Under the pieces are notes generated by a model. The model saw nothing but the letters and a program-made list of their open reading frames with translations. It was not told the origin of the DNA and searched no databases. This document shows, in pieces, positions 10,011 through 18,817 of a stretch of 64,000 bases of DNA. The position numbers and the translations under genes are program-made. Source of the stretch: an uncultured Desulfobacterales bacterium (GTDB lineage Bacteria > Desulfobacterota > Desulfobacteria > Desulfobacterales > SpSt-501); NCBI GenBank assembly GCA_938048455.1, contig CALIUY010000021.1, forward strand, positions 89,653-153,652, written 5' to 3'. Numbering within the stretch: position 1 is the first letter of the stretch; the number at the start of each line of letters is the position of its first letter.

Positions 10011-10253
10011 TCACTTCCGCTTGGCGATATAGTCCATCGCGTCCTGGACGGTGACGATTTTTTCCGCGTCCTCGTCGGAGATCTCCACGTTGAACTCCTC
10101 TTCCATGGACATGATCAGCTCGACGAGATCGAGCGAATCGGCCCCGAGGTCGTCCACGAACGAGGCTTCCGGTTTGATTTCCGCGAGATCCACGCTCAGC
10201 TTCTCGGCGATGATCTTCTTCACCTTCTCCTGAATTTCTTCCACTGTGGCCAT
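10011..10253 (-). CDS. acpP: Acyl carrier protein
   Basis: Carries growing acyl chains on a phosphopantetheine arm. The 80-residue acidic protein contains the attachment motif [11 protein letters not shown] with the modified Ser at residue 40. It is a canonical bacterial ACP ([16 protein letters not shown] at the start, [12 protein letters not shown] at the end). The ATG at 10253 is preceded by GGAGGG about 11 bases upstream. It stands between fabG and fabF. Confidence 0.97.
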   Translation of the reverse strand: MATVEEIQEKVKKIIAEKLSVDLAEIKPEASFVDDLGADSLDLVELIMSMEEEFNVEISDEDAEKIVTVQDAMDYIAKRK

Positions 10254-10275
10254 GATAGGCGTTCCCTCCGTGCCT

Positions 10276-10336
10276 CGACGGCCGAGGGCCGTCGGAATAG
10301 GCCGGATCCGACGGGCAGGGCCCCGCGGATCCGGCC
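10276..10336 (-). repeat. Two perfect hairpins between fabG and acpP
   Basis: The 89-bp gap between fabG and acpP holds two perfect inverted repeats. The first has an 8-bp stem (CGACGGCC) and a 3-base loop at 10276-10294. The second has an 11-bp stem (GGCCGGATCCG, 10300-10310, with 10326-10336). Neither is followed by a T-run on the minus strand, so they are not standard terminators. They could mark an RNA processing site that lets acpP be expressed much more than fabG, but that is inference. Confidence 0.6.
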
Positions 10337-10342
10337 GGTTCG

Positions 10343-11074
10343 TTACATGTACATCCCGCCGCTGACGTGCAGGACCTGTCCCGTCAGGTAGGCGGCATCC
10401 TCGGAGGCGAGAAAGGCGATCGCCGCCGCCACCTCCTCGGGACGACCCGCCCGGCCGAGCGGGATCTGGGCGAGAAAGGCTTCCTTGATCTTGTCGCTCA
10501 GGACCGCGGTCATGCGCGTCTCGATGAAGCCGGGGGCGACGGCGTTGACGGTGACGCCGCGGCCGGCGAACTCGCGGGCCGCGGTCTTGGTCAGGCCGAT
10601 CAGGCCCGCCTTCGAGGCGACGTAGTTTGCCTGGCCGACGTTGCCGATCTGGCCGACCACCGAGGCCACGTTGACGATCCGCCCCGAGCGCTGCTGGACC
10701 ATGTGGCGGCCCACGGCGCGCGTACACAGGAAAGCCCCTTTCAGGTTGATGTTCAGCACCCGGTCCCAGTCGTCCTCCTTCATGCGCAACAGCAACGCAT
10801 CGCGCGTGATGCCGGCGTTGTTGACGAGGACGTCGATCCGCCCGAAGCGCGCCATCACGGCCTCGGTCCAGGAGGCGACCTGGGCGTCGCTCGCCACATC
10901 AACGACCTGGAAGAAGGCCTCCGGACCCAGGGCGGCGGCCGCCTCGCGGCCGGCCGCGGCGTCCAGGTCGCCGATCGCCAGCTTCGCCCCCTCGGCGGCG
11001 AACCGCTCGGCCGTCACCCGCCCGATGCCCGCGGCGGCGCCGGTCACCATCACCACTTTGTCCCGAAAGCGCAT
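10343..11074 (-). CDS. fabG: 3-oxoacyl-ACP reductase
   Basis: NADPH-dependent short-chain dehydrogenase of the fatty-acid cycle. The 243-residue protein has the Rossmann motif [10 protein letters not shown], the NNAG motif in [20 protein letters not shown], and the catalytic triad with Y151 and K155 in YVASK. The C-terminus ([15 protein letters not shown]) is that of true FabG proteins. The ATG at 11074 begins [12 protein letters not shown]. It lies 13 bases downstream of an acyl-CoA dehydrogenase gene, where plsX, fabH and fabD are expected in relatives. Confidence 0.95.
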   Translation of the reverse strand: MRFRDKVVMVTGAAAGIGRVTAERFAAEGAKLAIGDLDAAAGREAAAALGPEAFFQVVDVASDAQVASWTEAVMARFGRIDVLVNNAGITRDALLLRMKEDDWDRVLNINLKGAFLCTRAVGRHMVQQRSGRIVNVASVVGQIGNVGQANYVASKAGLIGLTKTAAREFAGRGVTVNAVAPGFIETRMTAVLSDKIKEAFLAQIPLGRAGRPEEVAAAIAFLASEDAAYLTGQVLHVSGGMYM

Positions 11075-11087
11075 CGCTTCGTCCTCC

Positions 11088-12755
11088 CTAACGGCCGAAA
11101 ACCATATCCGCCAAGCGGTCCATGTCCCGGATCGCGCCGCGGCGGACGTTGGCGAGTTCGGCCAAGCCCATCTCCCGCAAGAGCTCCTGCACCTCGGCCG
11201 CCGCGAGTTCTCCCGTTCCGTGAAGCATCCGCAGGCTGTGGCGTTCAAAGCCCTCGGCGGTCTCGAGGGCGAAGAGCCGGGCGACCAGGCCGGCCCGCTC
11301 GGCCCGGGCATCCCCCCCTTCGGCGAACGCCACGGCCCGCCGGACCGCGGCCGCCCCGATCTCGGTCCGGGCCATGAGCTCGGCGAGATCGAACATCACG
11401 ATCTGCTCCCGGGTCAACCGGCGGGCGTCGACGACGGCGATCAGCCGGTTCAGGGCCCGGGCCATCCGGGCGGTCTCCGCCCCGCCGCGTCCGGGCAGCC
11501 GCCGCTCGAGCGCGTCCATTTCCCGGGCGAGATCGCCGTAAAAAGCGCCCCGGCTCTTGCGGGTTTTCTTCCAGCGGAAGGTGCTGATGATGTTCTGCTG
11601 GATCTCGCTTGTCCCCTCGTAGATCGTCGTGATGCGCACGTCGCGCTTGATCTTTTCAACACCGTACTCGGTGATGTACCCGTAGCCCCCGAGGGCCTGG
11701 ATGCCGTCCTCGGCGGCACGGTTGCCCGCCTCGGTGGCAAACCACTTGGCGATCGAGCCCTCGACCTCGAGGTCGGTCTCGCCGGCGTCGAGACGTGCGG
11801 CGATCTCGTCGATGTAAGCTTCGACGGCGGCAAGCCGCACGATGTTGGGCACGATCAGCTTGTGGGTGTAGCCCTGTTTCTCGGAAAGCGTCGTCTTGAA
11901 CTGGACGCGCTGCTTGGCGTAGGCGACGGCGATCTCCATCGCCGCCTCCCCGCCGCCCAGACCCATCGCCGCGACCATGAGCCGGGTGTAGCCGAAGACC
12001 TCGTTCGCCTGCTTGAGCCCCTGGCCGGGCACCCCGCCCACCAGCCGGTCCGCCGGTACGAAAACGTCGGTGAAGGTGAGCGGCGAGGTGTTCGAAGCAC
12101 GGATACCGTGCTTTTCCTCGCCCTTTCCGGCCTGGAAGCCGGGGGTGTTCTTCTCCACGATGAAAAAGCTCGGCCCCTCGGGGGTGACGGCGAGCACGGT
12201 GAGGAAATCGGCGTAGCCGCCGGTCGAGATGAACTGTTTGGCGCCGTTGATGCGGTAGCCGACCCGCCGGCCGGATTCATCGGTCACGGGGTCGGCCTTG
12301 GTCTTGATCGCGGCGACGTTGCTGCCGGCATCGGGCTCGGTGACGGCATAGGCGACCAGCGCCTGCCCGGCGGCGATCTTGCCGAGCCAGGTGCGCTTCT
12401 GCTCTTCGGTCCCGCCGACGAGGATGGGGTCGGCTCCGAGCTGGATGGCGAAGAAGGCCGTCGTGATCCCCAGGCAGATCTTGGCCATCTCGCGCGTGAC
12501 CGCGCAGCTGTCGCGCGCTCCTCCCCCCAGCCCGCCGTAGGCTTCGGGGATCATGAGCAGCTGCAGGCCGATTTCCGGGCCGAGCATCTCGCGGATGACT
12601 TCCTCGGGGAAAACCTCCCGGCGATCGAATTCCCGGATCCGCTCCGGGGTGAGCAGCCGTTTCTTGAGCTGCGCCACCGTCTCCAGGATCATGCGGCGGG
12701 ATTCAGGGTCGAGCCCCGCGGGTTTGCGGCCCTCTACGGCAGAAGGCGTTTCCAT
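11088..12755 (-). CDS. Acyl-CoA dehydrogenase with C-terminal extension
   Basis: FAD-dependent acyl-CoA dehydrogenase, 555 residues, about 170 longer than the usual 380-390. The core shows VTEPDAGSNVAAIKT for flavin binding, RVQFKTTLSEKQGYTHKL and the catalytic-base region TIYEGTSEIQ (E380). After the core comes an all-helical domain (SRGAFYGDLAREMDALE onward) like that of long ACADs that work on bulky substrates. The substrate cannot be told from sequence. It sits between rpmF (24-base gap) and fabG in the biosynthetic fab operon, an unusual place for a catabolic-type enzyme. Confidence 0.93.
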   Translation of the reverse strand: METPSAVEGRKPAGLDPESRRMILETVAQLKKRLLTPERIREFDRREVFPEEVIREMLGPEIGLQLLMIPEAYGGLGGGARDSCAVTREMAKICLGITTAFFAIQLGADPILVGGTEEQKRTWLGKIAAGQALVAYAVTEPDAGSNVAAIKTKADPVTDESGRRVGYRINGAKQFISTGGYADFLTVLAVTPEGPSFFIVEKNTPGFQAGKGEEKHGIRASNTSPLTFTDVFVPADRLVGGVPGQGLKQANEVFGYTRLMVAAMGLGGGEAAMEIAVAYAKQRVQFKTTLSEKQGYTHKLIVPNIVRLAAVEAYIDEIAARLDAGETDLEVEGSIAKWFATEAGNRAAEDGIQALGGYGYITEYGVEKIKRDVRITTIYEGTSEIQQNIISTFRWKKTRKSRGAFYGDLAREMDALERRLPGRGGAETARMARALNRLIAVVDARRLTREQIVMFDLAELMARTEIGAAAVRRAVAFAEGGDARAERAGLVARLFALETAEGFERHSLRMLHGTGELAAAEVQELLREMGLAELANVRRGAIRDMDRLADMVFGR

Positions 12756-12779
12756 GGGTGAAAGGATCCTTTCTCGTTC

Positions 12780-12962
12780 CTATTCCTTTTCCACCGCGGC
12801 GACAGTGCGGCCCTTGTACGATCCGCAATTCGGGCAGGCGCGGTGGGGCAGTGCCGGCTCGCCGCACTCGGCGCAAGTGGTGAGAGACGGGGCCGCCAGA
12901 CGTTTGCCGGTTCGGCGCTTGTCGCGGCGGGCCTTGGACACTCTTCGCTTGGGAAGTCCCAT
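12780..12962 (-). CDS. rpmF: 50S ribosomal protein L32
   Basis: Small zinc-ribbon protein of the large ribosomal subunit, 60 residues. It has the basic N-terminus MGLPKRRVSKARRDKRRT and two CxxC pairs (CAECG and CPNCG). AGGAGA stands about eight bases before the ATG. It is the first gene of the fab operon. In most bacteria rpmF is followed by plsX; here an acyl-CoA dehydrogenase gene follows instead. Confidence 0.97.
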   Translation of the reverse strand: MGLPKRRVSKARRDKRRTGKRLAAPSLTTCAECGEPALPHRACPNCGSYKGRTVAAVEKE

Positions 12963-12995
12963 AAGACAATCTCCTAAATGTTTGAAATCAATACA

Positions 12996-13024
12996 ATTAA
13001 AATCAATTCTCGACTAGAGAACAA
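12996..13024 (-). promoter_or_regulatory. Candidate sigma-70 promoter of rpmF-fab operon
   Basis: On the minus strand TTGTTC (13019-13024) and TTTAAT (12996-13001) are spaced by 17 bases; the -10 matches 5 of 6 consensus bases. It ends 33 bases before the rpmF ATG. A perfect TTGACA lies further upstream at 13058-13063 on the same strand, with only a poor -10 (TACTTA) at 17 bases, and may be a second start. Confidence 0.5.
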
Positions 13025-13246
13025 AGGTACGGCCTAAGTAATTGAATTCCCCTCCCCTGTCAAGCCTTATTTCCACAGGGGGCTTGAGCGGCGATCATCT
13101 CTGTGCTATCACGTCATCAACGACGATGCCGTCAAGATTGCGAATCATATAAAGATCCGTTGGTTATCAGAGGCCCCTCCCGAGCTTTCAGCCTCAAGCC
13201 CCGGCGGGAAGGGGTCGGGCGAGCCGCAAACGAAGCGCGGCCCGGA

Positions 13247-13277
13247 GGGGGGAGCACGGCGCACCCCCCTTTTTTTA
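13247..13277 (+). terminator. Rho-independent terminator-like hairpin upstream of gltX
   Basis: GGGGGG (13247-13252) pairs with CCCCCC (13264-13269); inside, after an A-A mismatch, two further pairs can form. Eight T residues follow directly (13270-13277). No gene precedes it on the plus strand, so it either ends a small untranslated RNA or acts as an attenuator in a long gltX leader. A weak TATAAA lies at 13148-13153, without a good -35. Confidence 0.6.
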
Positions 13278-13402
13278 CTGAAGATAGTAGTAAAAATTTA
13301 GAATACTGAACTCCCCCGCCGAACGCCTCCCGCCGACCGAAATCCTCGGAGGCGGAGCGCGCGCGGGAAGGCATCCGGATACGCCCGGATCGGGAGGCTT
13401 TC

Positions 13403-14878
13403 ATGTCGCAAATCGTCACCCGCTTCCCCCCCAGCCCCACGGGCTTTCTCCATCTCGGCGGAGCCCGCACGGCGGTCTTCAACTGGCTCTACGCCCGGCA
13501 CACCGGCGGGCGCTTTGTGCTGCGCTTCGAGGACACCGACACCGAGCGCTCCTCGCCCCGTTATGTCGCGGCGATCCTCGATGCCCTCACCTGGCTGGGG
13601 ATCGACTGGGACGAGGGGCCCTACTACCAGAGCCAGCGCCTCGAAGTGTATCGCCAACATCTGCAGCGGCTGCTCGAGGCCGGGCGCGCCTATTACTGCA
13701 CCTGTTCCCCCGAGCGCCTCGAGGCCATGCGCCGCGAAGCGATGGCTCGAGGCGACAAGCCGAAATACGACGGCACCTGCCGCCACCTCGGCCTCGGGCC
13801 GGGGCCGGGCGCGGCGGTACGTTTTAAAGCGCCCCTCTCCGGCGCCACGGTGCTCCGCGACGTGGTCAAGGGAACGATCGCCTTCGACAACGCCGAGTTC
13901 GACGATTTCGTCATCTGCCGCAGCGAGGGGACCCCCACCTACAACTTCGCCGTGGTGGTCGACGACATCACCATGGGCGTCAATACGATCATCCGCGGCG
14001 ACGACCATGTGATGAACACGCCCAAGCAGATCCAGCTCTATGAGGCGCTGGGAGCCCCCCTTCCCGTCTTCGCTCATGTGCCTATGGTGCTCGGCCGCGA
14101 CCGCGCCCGCTTGAGCAAACGCCACGGAGCGGCCTCGGTCACCGAGTACCGCGACCAGGGTTTTCTGCCCGATGCGGTGGTCAACTATCTCGTGCGTCTG
14201 GGCTGGTCTTGCGGGGACCAGGAGTTTTTCACCCGCGCCGAGCTGATCGAGCGCTTCAGCCTGGAACATCTGGGGCGTTCGGCAGGCGTCTTCGACCCGG
14301 AGAAACTTCTCGCCCTGAACGCCGAGCACCTCCGGGCGAAGCCGCCGGCGGAGCTGATCGCCCTGCTGCGGCCCTTTTTCCGCGAGCTCGGCATCGAACT
14401 CGAAGCAGGACCGCGCACGGAAAAAATCGTCGCCGGACTCGCCCCCCGCAGCAAGACGCTCGCGGACCTCGCCCGGCAGGCCCGCTTCTATTTTCAGGAG
14501 GACTTCGCCTACGAGGAAGAGGCCGCCCGCGCGCATCTGAAGGAAGAGGCGCTTCCCGTGCTGACCGCCGTCGCCGCGCGCCTTGCGACCCTCGAGGATT
14601 TTCAGGAGAGCGCCCTCGAGGAAGCCTTCCGAGCCGTGATGGCCGAAACCGGGCTCAAACTGGGGAAAATCGCCCAACCCGTGCGCGTCGCGCTGAGCGG
14701 GCGGGCGGCGAGTCCCGGGATCTTCGAGATCATCGCCATCCTCGGCAAGGAGGCCACCCTGCGGCGCCTCGAGCGGGCGATCGGCTTCATCCGGCGGGGC
14801 GGGAAAGCCCCGCCGGTCACGGGCGCAGGCGACCGGAAGATGCGAAAAGGTCTTGACGCCGAAGGCTGCGGCGGTTAA
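13403..14878 (+). CDS. gltX: Glutamyl-tRNA synthetase
   Basis: Class I synthetase charging tRNA-Glu. The 491-residue protein has the HIGH-like motif in PPSPTGFLHLGGARTA at the N-terminus and the KMSKS-like motif LSKRHGAAS near residue 237. A YYCTCSPERLEAM segment with a later Cys suggests the zinc site of the SWIM-like domain seen in many bacterial GluRS. GGGAGG precedes the ATG. It is followed after 16 bases by tRNA-Gln(CTG) and then glnS, so GluRS, the tRNA and GlnRS form one block. Because a dedicated GlnRS is present, this enzyme is probably discriminating, but that is inference. Confidence 0.97.
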   Translation: MSQIVTRFPPSPTGFLHLGGARTAVFNWLYARHTGGRFVLRFEDTDTERSSPRYVAAILDALTWLGIDWDEGPYYQSQRLEVYRQHLQRLLEAGRAYYCTCSPERLEAMRREAMARGDKPKYDGTCRHLGLGPGPGAAVRFKAPLSGATVLRDVVKGTIAFDNAEFDDFVICRSEGTPTYNFAVVVDDITMGVNTIIRGDDHVMNTPKQIQLYEALGAPLPVFAHVPMVLGRDRARLSKRHGAASVTEYRDQGFLPDAVVNYLVRLGWSCGDQEFFTRAELIERFSLEHLGRSAGVFDPEKLLALNAEHLRAKPPAELIALLRPFFRELGIELEAGPRTEKIVAGLAPRSKTLADLARQARFYFQEDFAYEEEAARAHLKEEALPVLTAVAARLATLEDFQESALEEAFRAVMAETGLKLGKIAQPVRVALSGRAASPGIFEIIAILGKEATLRRLERAIGFIRRGGKAPPVTGAGDRKMRKGLDAEGCGG

Positions 14879-14894
14879 AGTGTGCGCTGTTCGC

Positions 14895-14968
14895 TGAGGG
14901 ATCGTCTAGCGGCAGGACGACGGGTTCTGGCCCCGTTAACCTAGGTTCGAATCCTAGTCCCTCAGCCA
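14895..14968 (+). tRNA. tRNA-Gln (anticodon CTG), CCA encoded
   Basis: A 74-base cloverleaf. The acceptor stem TGAGGGA pairs with TCCCTCA, the discriminator is G, and CCA is encoded. The anticodon arm is ACGGG-TTCTGGC-CCCGT, giving anticodon CTG, which reads CAG. The T-arm has GGTTCGAATCC. It lies 16 bases after the gltX stop with no obvious promoter between, so it is probably processed from a gltX transcript. Confidence 0.97.
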
Positions 14969-15008
14969 ACAAAAATGGCCTACGGCCGGCCGTAGGCCAT
15001 TTTTGTTG
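14967..15008 (+). terminator. 42-bp perfect palindrome with T-run, between tRNA-Gln and glnS
   Basis: The sequence from 14967 to 15008 is its own exact reverse complement. The core is GGCCTACGGCC followed by its complement, flanked by five A residues on the left and five T residues on the right. On either strand it would fold into a long GC-rich stem ending in U residues, so it can act as a bidirectional terminator. It begins inside the tRNA's CCA end and finishes 13 bases before the glnS ATG, leaving no room for a separate glnS promoter downstream of it. Confidence 0.85.
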
Positions 15009-15021
15009 AGAGGCTCGACCC

Positions 15022-16749
15022 ATGTCCGACGCCCGCCAATCCGCCCCGACCCCCGTCGCACCGTCCCATTTCATCCGTCAGATCATCGCCGCCGACGTGG
15101 CCGCGGGCCGAAACGGCGGCCGGGTCGTCACCCGTTTCCCCCCGGAGCCGAACGGCTATCTCCACATCGGCCATGCGAAGTCGATCTGCCTCAATTTCGG
15201 GGTGGCCGCGGAGTTCGGGGGGGTAACCCACCTGCGCTTCGACGACACCGACCCGAGCAAGGAGAGCCGGGAATATGTCGAGGCCATCCAGGAAGACGTG
15301 CGCTGGCTCGGCTTCGACTGGAAGGACAAGCTCTTCTTCGCCTCCGACTACTTCGAGCGGCTCTACGGCTTCGCCGAAGACCTCATCCGCGCCGGCAAAG
15401 CCTACGTCGACCACCTGAGCACCGAGGAAATCCGGGAGTACCGGGGTACCCTGACCCGCCCCGGCCGCAACAGCCCCTACCGCGACCGCTCGGTCGAAGA
15501 AAATCTGGACCTCTTCCGACGCATGCGCGCCGGCGAATTCCGCGACGGCGACTGCGTGCTGCGCGCCCGCATCGACATGGCCGCCCCCAACCTCGTGATG
15601 CGCGATCCCACCCTCTACCGCATCAAACGCACCCCTCACTATCGGACCGGAACCGACTGGTGCATCTACCCGATGTACGATTTCGCGCACTGCCTCTCCG
15701 ACATGATCGAGGGGATCACCCACTCGCTGTGCACGCTCGAGTTTGAAAACAACCGCGAACTCTACGACTGGATCCTCGCCGCGCTCGACACGCCCCACCG
15801 GCCGCGGCAGATCGAGTTCGCCCGGCTCAACCTGAGCCGCACCGTCCTCTCCAAACGGCGGCTGATCGAACTCGTCGAGGGCGGCTTCGTCTCCGGCTGG
15901 GACGACCCCCGCATGCCGACCCTTTCCGGGCTGCGGCGCCGCGGCTACACCCCGGAGGCGATCCGGGGTTTCTGCGACCGCATCGGGGTAGCCCGGGCGG
16001 ACAACCGGGTGGACATCGCGCTGCTCGAGCACTGCCTGCGCGAAGACCTGAACCGTCGGGCGCCCCGCCGGCTCGCCGTCCTGCGGCCGCTCAAGGTGAC
16101 GATCCTCAATTACCCGCCGGACCAGGTCGAGGAGCTCCCCGCGCTGAACCATCCGGAAGATCCCGCCGCCGGCCGCCGCACCGTCCCCTTCTCGCGCGAG
16201 TTGTTCATCGAGCGCGAAGACTTCCGCGAAGATCCCCCCCCGAAGTTCTACCGGCTCGCTCCAGGCCGGGAGGTGCGGCTGCGCTACGCTTACCTCATCC
16301 GGTGCGTCGAGGCCCTGCGGGACCCGCGGACCGGCGAGGTCTGCGAGCTGCGCTGCACCTACGATCCCGCGACCCGCGGCGGGGAAGCTCCCGACGGGCG
16401 CCGGGTGAAGGCCACCCTGCACTGGGTCTCCGCGCCGCAGGCGATCGCGGCCGAGGTGCGCCTCTACGACCACCTGTTTCTCAAGGAAAATCCCGCGGAG
16501 GTGGCGGAGGGAGAGGAATTCACCGCCGCGATCAACCCGCATTCGCTCGAGGTGCTGCGGGGCTGCCGCCTGGAGCCGGAGCTCGCTTCGGCCGCGCCGG
16601 GCGAGCGCTTCCAGTTCGAACGCCTGGGCTACTTCTGCGCCGATCGCCGGGACCACCGCCCCGGAGCCCCGGTCTTCAACCGCACGGTGACGCTCCGGGA
16701 CACCTGGGCCAAGATCGCCGCCCGGCAGGAGGGTGGCCCTCAGCGGTAG
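15022..16749 (+). CDS. glnS: Glutaminyl-tRNA synthetase
   Basis: Class I synthetase charging tRNA-Gln directly. The 575-residue length fits bacterial GlnRS. The HIGH motif is HIGHAKS (H48) inside [17 protein letters not shown]; the KMSKS-like motif is VLSKRRL near residue 275. The tRNA-binding barrels follow, with KATLHWVSA. Its cognate tRNA gene lies immediately upstream, separated only by the palindromic hairpin. The ribosome-binding site GAGAGG begins at the last base of the palindrome. The 3' end overlaps the convergent YdcF-like gene by 10 bases. Confidence 0.97.
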   Translation: MSDARQSAPTPVAPSHFIRQIIAADVAAGRNGGRVVTRFPPEPNGYLHIGHAKSICLNFGVAAEFGGVTHLRFDDTDPSKESREYVEAIQEDVRWLGFDWKDKLFFASDYFERLYGFAEDLIRAGKAYVDHLSTEEIREYRGTLTRPGRNSPYRDRSVEENLDLFRRMRAGEFRDGDCVLRARIDMAAPNLVMRDPTLYRIKRTPHYRTGTDWCIYPMYDFAHCLSDMIEGITHSLCTLEFENNRELYDWILAALDTPHRPRQIEFARLNLSRTVLSKRRLIELVEGGFVSGWDDPRMPTLSGLRRRGYTPEAIRGFCDRIGVARADNRVDIALLEHCLREDLNRRAPRRLAVLRPLKVTILNYPPDQVEELPALNHPEDPAAGRRTVPFSRELFIEREDFREDPPPKFYRLAPGREVRLRYAYLIRCVEALRDPRTGEVCELRCTYDPATRGGEAPDGRRVKATLHWVSAPQAIAAEVRLYDHLFLKENPAEVAEGEEFTAAINPHSLEVLRGCRLEPELASAAPGERFQFERLGYFCADRRDHRPGAPVFNRTVTLRDTWAKIAARQEGGPQR

Positions 16750-17351
16750 AACAACAGGCCGCCCGCGAGTTTCACGTACTCGGCCGCGACGCGCGCAAAC
16801 AGTTCGGAATCCCGCCACCAGGGTCGGGAATCATGCGGATCGCGGGTCGCAACGGAACGAAAGGCGAAGGCGAACTCCGCGCGGGGGTCCGCGCGCCGGA
16901 ACGCAAGCCGCGCCCGGCGCATGTGATAGGAAGAGCTCAGGACGACCGCCGAACGCAGGCCGTGACGGCGCATCAACTCGAGCGTCGCCCGCGCCTCGGC
17001 GAACGTCCCCCCCGGATCGGGGCCCCAGCCCGCGGCGGCGGGGACCTCGCGGCCGATGATCACCCGCTCCTCGGGAAGGGGGGGGTCGAGGCGGTAGGTG
17101 CGCAGGAACCACTCCCAACCGAGGGCGCGGTGCCGGAGGGGCAGAAGAATCAGGCGCGCCTGACCGCTCTGGACGCACTTCACGGCGGCCCGCAGGCGCT
17201 CGCGGTCCTCGGCCGGCGGCCCCGCAAGCACGACCGCCGCCTCGACCGGCCCGGCGGGAGGATCGGGGGTGGCGGCGAGAAAGTCGTGGCCGTAGCCGAG
17301 AAAAAGCAGCACGCAGGCGGCGGCGATCCCGATCGCGATCCGACCGGCCAT
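16740..17351 (-). CDS. YdcF/SanA-like DUF218 membrane-anchored protein
   Basis: A 203-residue protein with one N-terminal membrane segment ([17 protein letters not shown]) and a domain resembling the YdcF/SanA/DUF218 family. Supporting features are [21 protein letters not shown] near the start and the segment [32 protein letters not shown], which carries the family's typical E(T/A)-A and SSxxHxxRA motifs. Proteins of this family are linked to envelope or polysaccharide metabolism, but the biochemical role is unsettled. It overlaps glnS by 10 bases on the opposite strand and is divergent from ugd. Confidence 0.75.
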   Translation of the reverse strand: MAGRIAIGIAAACVLLFLGYGHDFLAATPDPPAGPVEAAVVLAGPPAEDRERLRAAVKCVQSGQARLILLPLRHRALGWEWFLRTYRLDPPLPEERVIIGREVPAAAGWGPDPGGTFAEARATLELMRRHGLRSAVVLSSSYHMRRARLAFRRADPRAEFAFAFRSVATRDPHDSRPWWRDSELFARVAAEYVKLAGGLLFYR

Positions 17352-17461
17352 GTCCCCCTCTTCCCGTCGGGCGTAACCCCGATCGATCCATCAGGCTATC
17401 ACGGCGCCGTCCCCCGGGCAACCGCGGCCGAAGAGCCGGCGCCGGCGCAAGGAGCAGCGGC

Positions 17462-18817
17462 ATGAACGTATGCATCGTGGGAACGGGCTATGTGGGGCTG
17501 GTCTCGGCGGCCTGCCTCGCCGAAATGGGAAACCACACGGTCTGCGTCGACGCCGACCCCGCCGTCATCGAGGGGCTGCGCCGCGGTCGGCTGCACCTCT
17601 ACGAGCCCGGCCTCGAGCCGCTCCTGCGGCGCAACGTCGCCGAGGGACGACTTTCGTTCACGACCGAGCTGCGTGAGGGGCTGGAGCCTTCCGATTTCGT
17701 CTTCAACTGCGTCGGCACCCCGCCGCAGGCGGACGGGGCCTGCGATTTGAGCCAGGTCCGCCGGGTCGCGCGCGAGATCGGCGATCTGCTCGGCGACTAC
17801 AAGATCATCGTCAACAAGTCCACCGTCCCGGTGGGCACCGCCGAGGAGATGCGGGAGATCATCCGCGGACGGCTCGCCGCGCGGGGGGTCGAGCTCGAGT
17901 TCGACGTCGTCGCCAACCCCGAGTTTCTCAAGGAGGGCGATGCGGTCAACGATTTCATGAAACCCGACCGGATCATCGTCGGCACCGACAACGTGCGCAC
18001 GGCGAAACTCCTGGAGGCCCTCTACGCCCCCTTCGCCCGCAGCCGGGACAAGCTGATCGTGATGGATGTCCGCAGCGCGGAGCTCACCAAGTACGCGGCC
18101 AACTGCATGCTCGCCGCGAAGATCTCCTTCATCAACGAAATCGCCAACCTCTGCGAGCGCCTGGGAGCCGATGTCGGCGCGGTGCGCCGCGGGATCGGGG
18201 CCGATCCGCGCATCGGCTACCATTTCATCTACCCCGGCATGGGCTACGGGGGTTCCTGTTTCCCGAAAGACGTGAAGGCGCTGATCGCCGCCGCCCGGCG
18301 CGCGGGGTACGAACCGGAGCTGATCGCCGCCGTGGATGCGGTGAACACCCGACAGCGCGCCGTTTTGCCGGAAAAGATCCGCCGCCATTTCGAGGCCCGG
18401 GGGGGGACCCCCGGGCGGACGATCGCCCTCTGGGGGCTTTCCTTCAAAGCCAACACCGACGATCTGCGGGAGGCGGCCGCGCTGGTGCTGATCGAGGAGC
18501 TGACCGCGGCGGGGATGCGCATCCGTGCCTTCGACCCGGCGGCCGGAGGCAAGGCGCGGGAACGGTTCGGCTTCGGCGGCCCGGTCGAGGTCTGCGAGGA
18601 CCAGTACGAGGCCCTCGAGGGGGCCGAGGCCTTGGCGATCGCCACCGATTGGAACCAGTTCCGCAACCCCGATTTCCGCCGCATGCGGCTTCTGCTGCGC
18701 GAGCCGGTGATCTTCGACGGCCGCAACCTCTACGAGCCGGACAGGATCGCCGCCCTGGGATTCCACTACATCAGCATCGGGCGCTCCCCGGCCGTCCCCG
18801 CGCTCGCCGAGGCATGA
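17462..18817 (+). CDS. UDP-glucose 6-dehydrogenase
   Basis: Oxidises UDP-glucose to UDP-glucuronate with two NAD+, feeding polysaccharide synthesis. The 451-residue protein starts with the NAD-binding motif MNVCIVGTGYVGLVSAACLAE. The catalytic nucleophile is C266 in GMGYGGSCFPKDVKAL, and the C-terminal domain has LWGLSFKANTDDLREA. Related UDP-mannose or UDP-N-acetylglucosamine dehydrogenases share these motifs, but the overall sequence looks like the UDP-glucose enzyme. Seven T residues follow the stop closely, but no good hairpin precedes them. Confidence 0.93.
   Translation: MNVCIVGTGYVGLVSAACLAEMGNHTVCVDADPAVIEGLRRGRLHLYEPGLEPLLRRNVAEGRLSFTTELREGLEPSDFVFNCVGTPPQADGACDLSQVRRVAREIGDLLGDYKIIVNKSTVPVGTAEEMREIIRGRLAARGVELEFDVVANPEFLKEGDAVNDFMKPDRIIVGTDNVRTAKLLEALYAPFARSRDKLIVMDVRSAELTKYAANCMLAAKISFINEIANLCERLGADVGAVRRGIGADPRIGYHFIYPGMGYGGSCFPKDVKALIAAARRAGYEPELIAAVDAVNTRQRAVLPEKIRRHFEARGGTPGRTIALWGLSFKANTDDLREAAALVLIEELTAAGMRIRAFDPAAGGKARERFGFGGPVEVCEDQYEALEGAEALAIATDWNQFRNPDFRRMRLLLREPVIFDGRNLYEPDRIAALGFHYISIGRSPAVPALAEA

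Larger units (their letters stand above)
12963..13402. other. 440-bp divergent intergenic region between rpmF and gltX
   Basis: This is among the more AT-rich stretches of the window. The rpmF side holds two candidate minus-strand promoters. The gltX side holds a strong hairpin with a T-run (13247-13277) pointing toward gltX, about 125 bases before its ATG. No T-box consensus sequence and no convincing ORF were found. What transcribes the segment ending at the hairpin is unclear. Confidence 0.7.

Noticed and set aside
13064..13402. T-box riboswitch upstream of gltX
   Set aside because: The conserved T-box bulge sequence (TGGNACCGCG type) is absent; only a plain terminator-like hairpin is present.
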